Shown: piece by piece, positions 38,482 through 49,525 of the stretch
Layout of the letters: each line of letters opens with the position of its first letter
How positions within the stretch are numbered: the first letter of the stretch is position 1
The notes under the pieces: model-generated
Seen by the model: only the letters and a program-made list of their open reading frames with translations
The model's database searches: none
What the model was told of the DNA's origin: nothing
Origin: Amoeboaphelidium protococcarum
Taxonomy: Eukaryota > Aphelidiomycota > Aphelidea
Reading direction: 5' to 3'
DNA length: 64,000 bases
Assembly (NCBI GenBank): GCA_023515745.1
Contig: JALECJ010000001.1
Location: 620,001-684,000 of the forward strand
Program-made: the position numbers and the translations under genes

Positions 38482-38813
38482 TATTTGTATTAATGATGAA
38501 TTTCTCACAAACTTGGTAAAGTCTTGGTGATGTGTATGAGCGGACTAAGGAACGAGATGAAGGCCAGACGAACGCGCTCTAAACTTTCTGTAATCACTTG
38601 ATCACTCTCAGCGTTCTCTCGAGCAGTTTCGATTGAGCGATCGAAGTTTCAATTTGACACTTGTCGGATCACCTTTGTCTATTGTTTGATTATTATTCAT
38701 TCAGCCTTCTAACAGCAATGGGTTCTTTTTGATATCTTACTCTTTTCCCCTAATGAATTAAAAAAAAACTTAGATATCCTAGTACAATTAAAGAGTAGAC
38801 TATTATAAAAGTT
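38482..38813. other. Intergenic, divergent promoters
   Basis: 332 bp between ACB1 (-) and the membrane protein at 38,814 (+), with an A9 tract at 38,760. No gene supported. Confidence 0.4.
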
Positions 38814-39689
38814 ATGGTTCGAAAGTATAATGTCGTATCATCTAAATGCAATGACAGTTACAATTCTTGGATGATCAAGTTGCAAACGGCAGTGACGACG
38901 CTCGCTATCATTTACGTAGTGAGAGGAGTTTTATGGAGTAGTCTTATGCATAAAGTTTACCTATATACCGTACCGCCAGCTCCTTTGCAAATGCCAAATG
39001 ATATTGAAAATATTTTAGATCTGTCCTGCTATGAGAGTCTAGCCAGTGGATCTTGTCTTACGTTGGATTACATTTAGAGCGGCTCCAGCAGTAACGTTTC
39101 CATTGATGTTTTGATAAATTTATTGAATAATAATGATGGTAACATTGCATCAGCAATAGATTAAAGCAATGAACTCTGGGTATAAATTAAATATCAAACT
39201 CTTGAAGATTTGGTTTTGGATGCAATGCTGAAAGATTAAGGCGCCTTCCCGTATGATGTCGTTTACTCTGTTAATCCATCCAGAGAACTAATGGAGGTGT
39301 TATAGTAACTGAAATCAATATCGAAAGTTTATATAGATTTTATTTATGAAGGGAGGTAACCAGCTATTGATGTCGATACCAGTAAAGAGTCTAGTCGTAG
39401 ATAAATGGTCTAATTTGCACACTCTGTAATTGACAACCTGCCATTGAATCCGTTTGTCGATTATAAAACGTTGGCTCAACTATTGATATCTGACTCGCTT
39501 GAATACATCGACACCAATCTATAAAATTTAAGAGAATATCTCCTACATCATCTATACGGTATTAATCACGCTGATGCTAACTATATATAATCTCTGAAGA
39601 CCTATAATGACTAGAATTTATTGCATGAAACAAGTCGAAGCAGTGTGATATTAGGTAAGATTCGCAGATAATTAATGCTGATATAATGA
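38814..39689 (+). CDS. Unrecognised protein with one N-terminal membrane segment
   Basis: 291 aa, intronless, ATG 38814, ends ATA-TAA-TGA. A short positively charged start (MVRKYNVVSSK) is followed by one hydrophobic stretch (LQTAVTTLAIIYVVRGVLW), suggesting a type II membrane or signal-anchor protein, then a mostly helical soluble part (LTLDYIQSGSSSNVSIDVLI, LEDLVLDAMLKDQGAFPYDV, SDSLEYIDTNLQNLREYLLH). No family recognised. Sixteen or so TAR codons make it invisible under the standard code beyond the first 85 residues. Confidence 0.6.
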
Positions 39690-39725
39690 TAATGATGAGA
39701 TTATAAATAATAAATTTCACACTGT

Positions 39726-42650
39726 TCATTCACGAGAATCAGCGACACCATTAACTGTTTAATCTTGAGAGTTTGGCACTGAAAAGGCGACATTTTCATT
39801 GCTGACATGGGGCTTGACATCATCAACGGCAGGTAATACTTTTTATACAACGCCAAAACTCAACGTTCTCTATTCGGCCATCTTTCGCTTCTTCATTGTC
39901 TGGTCATTACTATTACCATTCGTTATGGTACAACTACCACCGCCACCAGCAGCGGCTACTTCTCCCTTGGCCTTCTGTTCGAGCTTTTAGTTTCGTGCAA
40001 ACACGTTCGAGAACATGTTATCACTGTGCACTTGCTTTCCACCAACAGGACTAGAATCTTGCTTCCGCTTAAATGGATTAGGAGGCGCAATTTTGTCCAT
40101 CAATTGATCACTAGGTATAACTGCGGGAGAGAGGAATATCTCTTCATTAATCTACTTTCTCGGCGTAAATGTCGGCTTCAGCTTTTGTCGGACCATAGGT
40201 TGTACTTCGGCGACGACTTGCTCTTGCTGTTGGTCATCGTACTGCTCAGCTGGCGGCATATCCCTTATAGTAGGCTCCAATTAAACAGGCGCTGTCTCGA
40301 CTTCCATCTAACGCATCTATCTCTGCTGTAACAACTATTCCACCTTCTGACACACGTTGTCCAACTTGAGTTTTTGGCACAGCTTGTATGCAATTTCCAA
40401 AGACTTGTCCAAACTCAACAGCTTGCATAAATCAACACAGCGGTTCACTTTCTTGGCCTTGGCTGCAACTTGCAGCATCTACAACAAATTTTTGTCCATG
40501 TCGGCAACCAAAAGGTGGTTATCAGAGTCAGGAGATTCATCTAACACAACCGAGTTGAGCAGATAATTCTACTCGAATTGACTAGAATCCTAGGCCATTA
40601 AAGGCAACTTCAGATCAAGCTCACTTACGATTGGTTTAGGGAAACGTGGATACTTATCACCAGCCTTACATATAATAACAGAGAGACACTTGTCATCGAA
40701 TGCAATAGGCCAGTAAAAATCAGTCTTGTCCTTTGAATAGATTGATGTATCCAAAAGCGGACACCATTGATTAAACTTGGCAATATAAGCCAATAGAAGA
40801 CCATCATCGGTGTAAATGCCAGGTTGACGCAGGGAAGAGCTAAATCCAAGCCACATTATACTTTAAGCAGGCTTTATAGGAACATCGACAACTAATGAGT
40901 CCTGGTACGATAGGTTCTTCAACTGACATTTGTATAAGCCATTGAAGTAAACCAACATCAAATCATCATTCTTAACAGATAATGATACCACCTGACCTGG
41001 GATGCAGAATATGAATCGCTCGAGCCCACTCAGAGTTAATATTCTCAAATACTTATTAGTAGCGATAACTATATACTAATCGATACCAATACATTCAATC
41101 TTCTCCTCAGCGCTCAGGTACAACGTCCACTCGGCATTCTAAGACCAATTCTCAAATGGCTTATAATACAGAACACATCCCGACTCCTCCTCGCTTATTC
41201 GATTAGCTGCGAACAAAGCAGCATTCTAACTCATTGCAGCCATTGTGAATGGATAGATGGCCTTGAAGTTTATTGGACGCTGACTCAAATCATGAAATTG
41301 AATGGTAATGCTCTGGTAATCATCTGACTGCACAGAGTCGATTGTCCCAACCATATTAAAAGCCATAAAGCGTTTGCCATCCTTAAACGGAGTTGAGGCT
41401 GGCTGAAAACTTTATACTGAACTGCTCAATTGGAGAACCGGTTTACTCCTCACCTTCTCAGAGACACTGCTGTGCACAGAAACATCGTCCACATCACTTA
41501 GTCCGTCAAATGCATCACTATCCAAGTCACTTATATCACCACCATGCATAGGCTCATCCTACTTTCTTGATACTGACTTCTGAAATTTGTTTAATGCAGA
41601 TACTTCTTTTAATGGGACCTTTTCAATGAGTTCATTCGAAGTGAAATTATTTTGCTCTACAGCAACACCATCATTAGAGCGGTCTTGGCCAACTACAGCA
41701 CCAGCCCAAGATGAAATCTACCCCATAGAGTCTGCAAATAGCATATCAGAGCCATTTTGCATCAGTAGAACATCGCAAATCTTCATTTCTCCTTCAAAGC
41801 TATTGAGAACAGAATCATCCTTGATCGATATCAATCGAACACTTCCACCATCTTCACCACAAGCAATCAAGTCTGAGTTAGAATTGAAAAACTTGGCAAT
41901 ATTCACATCAGAGCGAAAGTGATTACTTAAGGTTTTGACCACACGGAAATTCTACATTGCATCCAACAAGGTAACGCTCTTACTACCAGGTACAGCGACA
42001 TACTTACCATCAGAACTCCAGTCAATTTTCAGGACATCAGATTCGGGTTCAAGAGCTTTGAAAAGTTTACCAGTGGTGTGAACTAAACCCCCAGAGTTAT
42101 CGTTAATTTTAAATATAGATACGGTTCCATCGCATGTTGCACACGCCAACATTGAAGACTGGGGATTGAAAGCCATGTGGATCACAGACTTTTGGAGACC
42201 GGTCAATCTTTACACAGAATCATCTGCAAGCTTGTACAGAAGAAGAGACATGTCATCGGAAGCTACAGCCAGCATTTTACCATCTGGTGAAAACCTGACA
42301 CTCCTCACAGGCAGAGTGCTCCGAAGAATAATCTTGGGGTCTTACAAGGCATTCAATTTCACCAAACACACCTGATAGTCATCGCACCCATAAGCCAACA
42401 ACTCTCCATGCGAGTCAATGCAGGTAGCATAAGAGTCCAGTTCAATGCTCTGTCTGTTTTCAGTATTCAGTTGAAAATCAGTACTGCTCTTCACATTTCC
42501 GCCTACTCCAGAATAGACATGGATAAAAGAGTCGTCAGAACAGGACATTACAGTTGAACCATTACGGCAAAGCGAGATTTAACCAAATGCATGAGCCAGA
42601 ACCTGCGACGTGATTTTACCAGTTAATACTTACTATTAGTTTATAGTCAT
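39726..42650 (-). CDS. CTF4: CTF4/WDHD1 (AND-1) replisome hub protein
   Basis: Trimeric replisome scaffold linking the CMG helicase to DNA polymerase alpha. 974 aa, intronless, ATG 42650 (MTINQQQVLTGKITSQVLAH). An N-terminal WD40 propeller (ISLCRNGSTVMSCSDDSFIH, PVRSVRFSPDGKMLAVASDD, HMAFNPQSSMLACATCDGTV, KIDWSSDGKYVAVPGSKSV) is followed by an acidic linker (DISDLDSDAFDGLSDVDDVS). The SepB-type second propeller and helical bundle follow (TPFKDGKRFMAFNMVGTIDS, RFIFCIPGQVVSLSVKNDD, PGIYTDDGLLLAYI, KKVNRCVDLCKLLSLDKSLE). The C-terminal basic tail lacks a recognisable HMG box, as in yeast Ctf4. An ACGCGT lies 103 bp upstream of the start. Confidence 0.9.
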
Positions 42651-42752
42651 CTCTATAAATTCTCAGTACTGTTCAAAGTAGTAGTGTCAAGTTGTATCTG
42701 CTGAAACGATGAACTTTACAAAGGGAGAAAGAGAAGAACGCTTCCAGTTGAA

Positions 42753-42758
42753 ACGCGT
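42753..42758. promoter_or_regulatory. MCB-like ACGCGT upstream of CTF4
   Basis: Sequence AAACGCGTTC, 103 bp from the CTF4 ATG. ACGCGT is the binding site of fungal MBF, which drives S-phase genes. Function here is inferred from position and gene type. Confidence 0.4.
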
Positions 42759-42890
42759 TCGAATAAAAGTAAAACAAAGCTCTATATTTTATAATCCCCT
42801 TCAAAGAAGATAATCTACAATCGTATCAACCATCAGCAATCATACTGAATAACCAAATACAAATAAATTCACAATATTCTTTCACTAAAT

Positions 42891-43607
42891 TCATTTCTAA
42901 ACGGCGTTTAATATGTTCTAAACCTCTCCATCAGACTCCATGATACGCGTCAAAAGTGACCGTATGTAACGGATAAATAACGTGTTCTCCTACTACAGCC
43001 TAGCATTTTCAGATTCAGACTGTAATAATCTTTAGTCCTTTGCCTCTATAGTTTACTTTAAGCCATCAAGAGATTCTTCGAGCTTTTTAAGTTGCTGATC
43101 CTTTTGACGCGTTTCCTCAGCCTTATTCTATAGTTCACGATTCAGGCTATGTATAGAGGAATCTTTATCAGAAACTATAGACTCTAACTCTGACATCTTG
43201 TCAGTCAAATCTTTAATCTATTCCAATAATTTATCAGCTGAAGAAGCCACAATATGGTACTCATCTTGATTTGATTTAATCTGACCTTCAAGGCTAGATA
43301 TTCGCTATCTCATGGTAGACGCGTCAGAATCTAATTGATCGTACATAGTTTACAAATTATCCAATTTATCCTGAGATTCAGCATATTTATATTTGATCCT
43401 AGCATTCTCTTCGTTCAAATGTTTGTTTAGAGATGAAAGCTCATGAAGACGCGACTCCACCTACTCATTATGCCTGTTCAGCACTGATAACTAGCGCTTC
43501 AGTTTGTGCGGATGCATTTTTGGTTTAGCATTGTTGCCAGATAACACTACAGATTCTTCAAACACTTCATCCATTTGATTTTAATTAGCAGCGTCAATTA
43601 TTGTCAT
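42891..43607 (-). CDS. Coiled-coil protein, unrecognised
   Basis: 238 aa, intronless, ATG 43607 (MTIIDAANQNQMDEVFEESV). After about 50 residues the rest is one long predicted coiled coil with heptad-like leucines (ESRLHELSSLNKHLNEENAR, YAESQDKLDNLQTMYDQLDS, QIKDLTDKMSELESIVSDKD, SIHSLNRELQNKAEETRQKD). It ends NTLFIRYIRSLLTRIMESDG. It lies upstream of CTF4 on the same strand. An ACGCGT at 43,612-43,617 sits 5 bp from the start codon, so S-phase co-expression is plausible. Candidate roles (spindle pole, kinetochore, cohesion) are guesses. Confidence 0.65.
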
Positions 43608-43809
43608 TTTGACGCGTTTTAGCTGCCTGGGAGGAGAGATAATGATCTCCTGGTGATTGTCGATGGCTTTGAACGGGGTCAAGTCGTAGTGCTGTCACAT
43701 ATTATTCGATCTGGCCAGCTGTTTGACATAAAATATAAAAACACAAGTTCACTAAAGATACAGCTTTTTTAAAACATTGCAATTGTTCATGATTATGTAC
43801 AGGCATTAT

Positions 43810-44113
43810 TCAACGAGAGCGTGGCTGATTATCAGTGATTATGAAAACGTGGTTCTTTACGAAATCATGCACGATAAACAATACAGTCAATCCCACTTAG
43901 ATTTATGCAGCAGCTTGAACGGCCGTTATGTACTTGTCTTCTGGATACCAGTCATAGGCACTTTTCAGAAGTAGCATTTCGAAGCAAAGTACCATTGACG
44001 CCTACCTTAGTAGTAAGTTTTGTATGTTATTGCCAATATCGAAATCTTACCATAATCAGAATAACAGTATCCACCCAACTATACTTTAATTCTACTTTCT
44101 GCAGGTGAACCAT
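43810..44113 (-). CDS. Small two-pass membrane protein, two exons
   Basis: Exon 1 44,051-44,113 (MVHLQKVELKYSWVDTVILI...), intron 44,002-44,050 (49 nt, GTAAGA...CTACTAAGGTAG), exon 2 43,810-44,001; 84 aa, in phase. Two hydrophobic segments, VDTVILIMASMVLCFEMLLL across the junction and AAAQIQVGLTVLFIVHDFVK, are separated by a charged loop with YDWYPEDKYITAV. The layout suggests a small ER or mitochondrial membrane subunit. Family not recognised. Splice phase and continuous hydrophobic segment across the junction support the model. Confidence 0.6.
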
Positions 44114-44434
44114 CTTTCTGTGAATTTACGTGACTTCAAATGTGTTTACAGTATCAGGCATGAGATTCGTATTCAATTATTATTATTTAAATGCTTGATG
44201 GGTGACGTGTTTTATAGTATTTTGATTATACTGTATCTGTGACTTTGAGGGAAAGAGCCGAGACCGTTTCGGGCCATTGTCAAACAACGACAATCTGCTT
44301 ACGTTGCTTACTTCAGCATTTCTGCATAAGCATTTGCTGCATTGTGTTTCGCGCCCTTCTTCACTCCCTTTCTACTTCACTCCCAAATTTGCATTGTTAT
44401 ATCTCTTAGTTTTTATTATTCACCATCATTCACT
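44114..44434. promoter_or_regulatory. Divergent promoter region
   Basis: 321 bp between the small membrane protein (-) and the LUD gene (+), with a pyrimidine-rich stretch just upstream of 44,435. No further feature. Confidence 0.4.
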
Positions 44435-45205
44435 ATGCCTGTGACTGCTCATCCTGAGGAAACTTTGAAGCAATTGATTGCTACTGATGCTCAACTGAAG
44501 TCTTTACCGGTTGACAAGTGGGCCAAGTTGCCATCTGAAGATGTTGTCACCAAGACTGTTAAAGCTTTGGAGGAGAAGAAGGTATGTACTTATTGTTTTT
44601 ATATTATTTATTCATAAATCTTATCATTGATCACTGTGATTATCAATTTGTAGTACAAAGTTGTGGTGTGTGATACTAAGGAATAAGCGCTAGAGTTTGT
44701 CAAGAGCTACGTGCCAGAAGGAAAGTCTGTATTTAATGTCCACTCCACCTCTCTGGAAGAGATTGGCTTTGTTGAGCACTTGAAGACTCAGACCAAGTGG
44801 AACAATTTGCATCCTGCTGTATGGGCCACTTCTGACCCAGCTGAGTAGGCCAAGGCTACCAAGGCTGGTCACAACGCAGACTTTGTCTTTGGAAGTGCCA
44901 CTGCCATCAGCTAGAAAGGTGACATTACTGCTGTTGATTTGACTGGTACCAAGGTTGGTGCGTTCAACTTTGCAGCTGGTCATCTGGTCCTGGTTTGCGG
45001 TACTCACAAGATTGTTCCAACTTATGAGGATGCTATCAAGCGTACTGAGGAATTCTGCTTGCCAGTCGAGTCTGCACGTGTGCGTATTGCGTACAAGATT
45101 CCAGGATCTCAAATCAACAATTTTGTTGCCATCCGTGGACCTAATCCAATGTCTCCTGTTAACCGTGTGACTGTTGTCTTTGTCAAGGAAGTCATTGGAT
45201 ACTGA
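44435..45205 (+). CDS. LUD-domain (LutC/YkgG-like) protein
   Basis: Exon 1 44,435-44,581 (MPVTAHPEETLKQLIATDAQ), intron 44,582-44,653 (72 nt, GTATGT...TTTGTAG), exon 2 44,654-45,205; 232 aa. LUD-fold signature: YKVVVCDTKEQALEFVKSYV, GKSVFNVHSTSLEEIGFVEH, HPAVWATSDPAEQAKATKAG, NADFVFGSATAISQKGDI, FAAGHLVLVCGTHKIVPTYE, then RIAYKIPGSQINN. Bacterial relatives act in lactate utilisation. The eukaryotic single-domain forms have no firmly known function, so none is assigned. The intron is a multiple of three and free of in-frame TGA. A bacterial origin by ancient transfer is possible but the intron shows it is resident. Confidence 0.85.
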
Positions 45206-45420
45206 TACTGATGTGTGTGATTAAGATTGTATCATTAAGTCTCCGTGACGAATGAAGCTAATGAAACAAGATAAAGTAAGGTTGTCGCTTTGACTTTTTG
45301 TCCATTTTCATTCGCAAATCATCAGCGTCGCCCCTCTCATTTTCACTATTAGTGATAATAAAATTTCGCTTGCCGCTCCTTAGCAAACAACTTGGAATAA
45401 AATATCAAAGTCAATACACA

Positions 45421-45813
45421 ATGAACAAGGCTAAATAGGTTGGATCGCCCGATTCTACTGGAGGTAAAACAGCGAATTACGCGGAATCTGATCTCTCCGT
45501 GGATATCGATATTGCTAATGAGACTCTGGTTGACCGCCTGATTGCTTTGCAGGACATCATTCCACCACATACGCGTGCGCAAATCTAGTCCTCTGCCTCC
45601 AAGACTCTGGCAGCATCGAGGACATTTCTGAAATTTGCAAGTAAATTCGCATGGATTGTCACCACATCTGCCATAATTAGTGTTGTACCTCTGATGATTG
45701 CCATGGAATAGGAGCAGGCTATCGTGGCCATGGAGTAGGAATATCAAATGCAGTAGCAAGGCGCTCAATAGATGCTGCAGCCACAAGGTGCCGTACCTAG
45801 TCGCGCATAATGA
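45421..45813 (+). CDS. TOM22: Mitochondrial import receptor TOM22
   Basis: Central organiser and presequence receptor of the TOM complex in the outer mitochondrial membrane. 130 aa, intronless, ATG 45421. An acidic cytosolic domain (ESDLSVDIDIANETLVDRL) is followed by LIALQDIIPPHTRAQIQSSA, matching the conserved Tom22 stretch before the membrane. A single transmembrane segment with its conserved entry (FASKFAWIVTTSAIISVVPL) precedes a Gln/Met-rich intermembrane-space tail (QQQGAQQMLQPQ). The tail contains many TAG codons, and the last codons are GCA-TAA-TGA. Confidence 0.9.
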
Positions 45814-46001
45814 TTACTTTCGTATTAATATAAATATTTTACACATATTATAGCTTTTGAGTTTCTTCGTTGTCGGTGCTTTGGTCATTATTGAATTTCG
45901 CGCGTTTCGTCACTGACGATCACTCCGCTATTATTTCCCAATCTGGGTCCTTTTGTGATCTTCTATATTGTTAATTTTCCGGCTTCTCATTGATGCATAG
46001 T

Positions 46002-47045
46002 ATGCTTAGAATCCTAGGAAGTAGGCGGCTGTTTAGCTTTGCTAGAGTACCCGATCGTCACGTTCTGAGGATAAGTGGCCCTGATGCTAAACCATATTTA
46101 CAAGGACTGATAACTTAAAACGTCAACAAGCTTGAGTAGTAGCGACTGTTATACTCTGCATTTTTATCCCCAACCGGGAGAGTGATGTTTGATGCATTTG
46201 TATATGCGCATGGCAGTGGTGATAATGAGCTGTTGGTTGAATGCGACAGTCGTGTCTCTGATCAGTTGAAGGCGCATTTAAGAAGGTACAAGCTGCGATC
46301 TCGCGTTTAGTTTGAAGATGTCTCTGACCTGGAAGTTGTCCAGGTTGTTGATAATAGTCCAGAGGACAATTAGAAATAGCAAAATTTTCAAATTTTGGTA
46401 AAAGATCCACGTCATGCAAGGTTAGGCTATCGCGCTCTCTGCAGTGATGATCGTTCATTACGATCAAATGGCAATTCTGAGTTTGATTATTAGTTACTAC
46501 GATTTCAACTGGGAATTCCTGAGGGAAGTAGCGAATTTACGCCCGGTGAACTGATACCTCAAGAGTCCAATCTTGATCTTTTGAATGCCATTGACTACCA
46601 CAAAGGATGCTATGTTGGGTAAGAACTAGTTATCAGGACGCATCATCGCGGTGTTGTCCGCAAGAGGATTATGCCAATCACATTGAGTCTTTTAAGGTAT
46701 GTTTTAATTGCAATTGTCCATTACTATGTCAATAAAAGCATTAGGTGTAGTGGAAATGAATTTGCATTCGATAAGGAGGCAAACTTTAGCATAACACAGT
46801 ACAAGAATATATACGCGCGCGTGAGTGATCGGTAAGATGGTGTTAAATCTCGTCCACTGGGAAAACTGATCGCGACTTACCACAACGTTGGCCTAGCTTT
46901 AAAGAGACTTGACTCGGTGACTGATATCATTCAAGGTGAAGGCGGTCAATCAAGTGATAGAATGTTCTCCGAGACTGATTTCTTCATTATTGATGACTCT
47001 GACTAAAGCATCAACTTAAAAGTTTCAAAGTCTGCATTGTTATGA
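46002..47045 (+). CDS. IBA57: Mitochondrial Fe-S assembly factor IBA57 (CAF17)
   Basis: Folate-binding YgfZ/GcvT-fold protein acting with ISA1/2 in mitochondrial [4Fe-4S] maturation. Exon 1 46,002-46,696 (MLRILGSRRLFSFARVPDRH, presequence-like), intron 46,697-46,744 (48 nt, GTATGT...CATTAG), exon 2 46,745-47,045; 331 aa. Conserved blocks: RISGPDAKPYLQGLITQNV, AFLSPTGRVMFDAFVY, LRRYKLRSRVQFEDVSD, YQLLRFQLGIPEGSSEFTPG, and the family signature DYHKGCYVGQELVIRTHHRG near residue 202. The intron is 16 codons long with no TGA, so retention would only insert 16 residues. Confidence 0.93.
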
Positions 47046-47291
47046 TAATACATGGGATGCTTAATAAATAATTGCTGTTTAAATGAAGCAATGTATTTTT
47101 GTTGAGCTATACATATTGAATGCGGCGCTCTATCTTTAAAGTTCAGTCCTTTGTCTGTCTGTCACGATCGATCATGGACTTGTTCTTTCAGTTATCCGTT
47201 CATTTAAGCGTTTAAATACTTTCCGCCCTTCTATTTCTTTTATAACATTCACACAACAGTATAAATTATTGCTTACACGGATAATAATAAA

Positions 47292-49035
47292 ATGAAGATG
47301 ATATATCTCATATGTTTTATTTAATTTATTGTTGTCAACTTTCTGATATAGCAAGTATAAGCAGAAGTTGAGCCTGTAGCATTTTTATCTCCAAATTCAT
47401 GTATGAACAACATTCTAACTTCTGTACATAGAGTGTATATGTATGTAGATGGCCTTTAGATCTGCGTGTGAACCTTTCTGGCCTAAGGAGAGTATACCTC
47501 GAGGAAGAGACGCCTTCTTTGACGTTCATGTGGTTGGCTCTAATGGCTCCAAGGTTGCGCTCGTAGTGTATGAGTATCAGGATTACAAGTTCCTAGGTGG
47601 ATTTGCTAATGGGACTAAAGTGGCATCTATCTGCACACGGGATGGAGTGACTAAAAAGTATTGCGACGAAGCGCAGCTTGATTAGTTTATAATCTAGCCG
47701 GAGACTGATGTTCTTTATCCAGTGGGTGGATAGAATCGGTATGCGCAAATATAGACCAAGTCGGTGAGTTTGAATTCAACGAGTTCTGAAAAGACTTCTA
47801 TTGATAGCGTGTACTTGGAGAAGGCAGTGTTTCCTATTCATAAGATTGGATACTATTGTGTTGCATATGCTGTGATTTAGGAACCTGAATATGATGTGGA
47901 TGTCGACGTTTATTTGCAATAGCCGTATGGAAAGCTTGTGGGTGAAAAATATCCTCTCTGGCCGTTCTATGGTACTCTATCTCTTTTGTATCTTTTGATT
48001 AGCATCTTTTGGTTTGGATCGACTGCTTACTATTGGCAAGATATCCTACCCGTTTAGAATTGGATTGCTGGTGTCTTGTTCATACTAATGCTTGATAATT
48101 CCTTCTATTTTGGATTTTATGACAATTGGAATGCAGTTGGTCGGTATTCTCGTGGACTTTTGTTTATGACTGTACTCCTGAATGCAATAAGGAACTCTTT
48201 GTCTCTCTTTTGTGTACTAATTTTATCTTTGGGATATGGTGTGGTGAAGCCAACACTTGGATCTTAGATGCGCAAGTGTATCATTATGGGTGTAGCATTA
48301 TTTGTCTCTTTCGTGTTATACAATACTGGAGATTAGCTGCTGCGAAGAGATAGTGATGCAGATTTTCTTCTGGCTCTACTCGTTATACTCCCACTGTCTT
48401 TTTCAATGACCACTGTACTCTCTTGGATCCATAAAGGAATGCATGATACCCTGAAACATCTTCGAAGTCGTCGATAAAGTTACAAGATTAGTATGTATTA
48501 GACGTTGTAGTGGATTCTCATCGCATCTACAGTGTTGGTGATTATATTCATATTTGTGAGCATGAGCACCGTCAGTTCAATGAGTGAATAGTATTTTGCC
48601 CAGAATTGGACGAGCATTTGGTTTTACCAAGAAGGCTGGATGAATTTACTGTATTTTCTTACATTCTGCAGCATAGCCTTTCTGTGGAGACCAACGTCTA
48701 ATAATGCGCGCTATGGATTAGAAGAATTACCAGAATCGAACGAGGCGGCTGAGGCATTAGAGATGGAAGATGCGGCAATATCGCCCATCAATGACCGCGT
48801 CACCTAACGTCAGAATCAAAGAACGGGTAATGCAAGTAGTGATTTGATATATGAGATTGCATCGTCCACTGATGATGAAACTGACACTGCAAAAAGTCCC
48901 ATCAGTAATCAATCAAACACGCAGAAGGATCAGCGAAATGTATTCACCCTTGAAGAGGAGAATGATGACCAAGATGCCATGGATCAGCTCGCAGATGCCG
49001 AAGACTATGAGCCGTCCAGTGGCAAATTGTAATGA
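47292..49035 (+). CDS. LU7TM family protein (GPR107/GPR108/PTM1-like)
   Basis: Seven-pass Golgi/endosomal membrane protein. The C-terminal part carries an unmistakable LU7TM core: PLWPFYGTLSLLYLLISIFW, LDNSFYFGFYDNWNAVGRYS, LLNAIRNSLSLFCVLILSLG, YGVVKPTLGSQMRKCIIMGV, then further membrane segments and an acidic cytosolic tail. The N-terminal lumenal domain is beta-rich. A signal peptide is encoded from ATG 47292 (MKMIYLICFIQFIVVNFLIQ) in another frame, so an intron joins it to the frame containing 47,449. Donor GTATAA (47,352) or GTATGA (47,402) and acceptors near 47,432-47,448 are all possible. Final codons TTG-TAA-TGA. Confidence 0.85.
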
Positions 49036-49525
49036 ATAAACTTTGATTTATTGAATCGATATTATTCTCGATCGGTATTATATCTCCTTAAAACTGTAGA
49101 TGGACTTGTTGAAAGAATTTTGCCCTCGCTACTTCATCCTAGGCTCAAAAATCGAATATCCTTCCGATAAAACGCGTCACCGAGCAGTGTTACTTGATCA
49201 ATCTCTTAACGCTCCCGCGTTCAGCTGAATGTAGCGATTTCTCCGAGAGATTGTATGAATACGCGTTCATCGGTAGTTAATCTCTAAGTTGATCACCCGT
49301 TTCGGAACAATCTCATCGCTGAAACAGAAAAATCGCGAGTTGAATCGCTCGAGTGAATCGCATTAGAATAGTCGCGGCCTCTCTTTCTCTTTTTCTGCAG
49401 TGATCGTATCGTTACAGAAAACGTCAATTCGAATTACCGTAATAATGCTGCAGGATAACACAAACACAGTAGACCAACAGTTGTCATCTCAACTGTAAAA
49501 GACTGCTCTCAGTAAAAATAAAAAC
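49036..49525. promoter_or_regulatory. RNR2 promoter region with two ACGCGT sites
   Basis: 490 bp between LU7TM and RNR2. ACGCGT occurs at 49,172-49,177 (AAACGCGTCACC) and 49,261-49,266, about 350 and 260 bp before the start. A GC-rich CTCCCGCGTTC lies between them. In fungi, MBF acts through ACGCGT to drive RNR genes at G1/S. No gene in this stretch. Confidence 0.5.
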
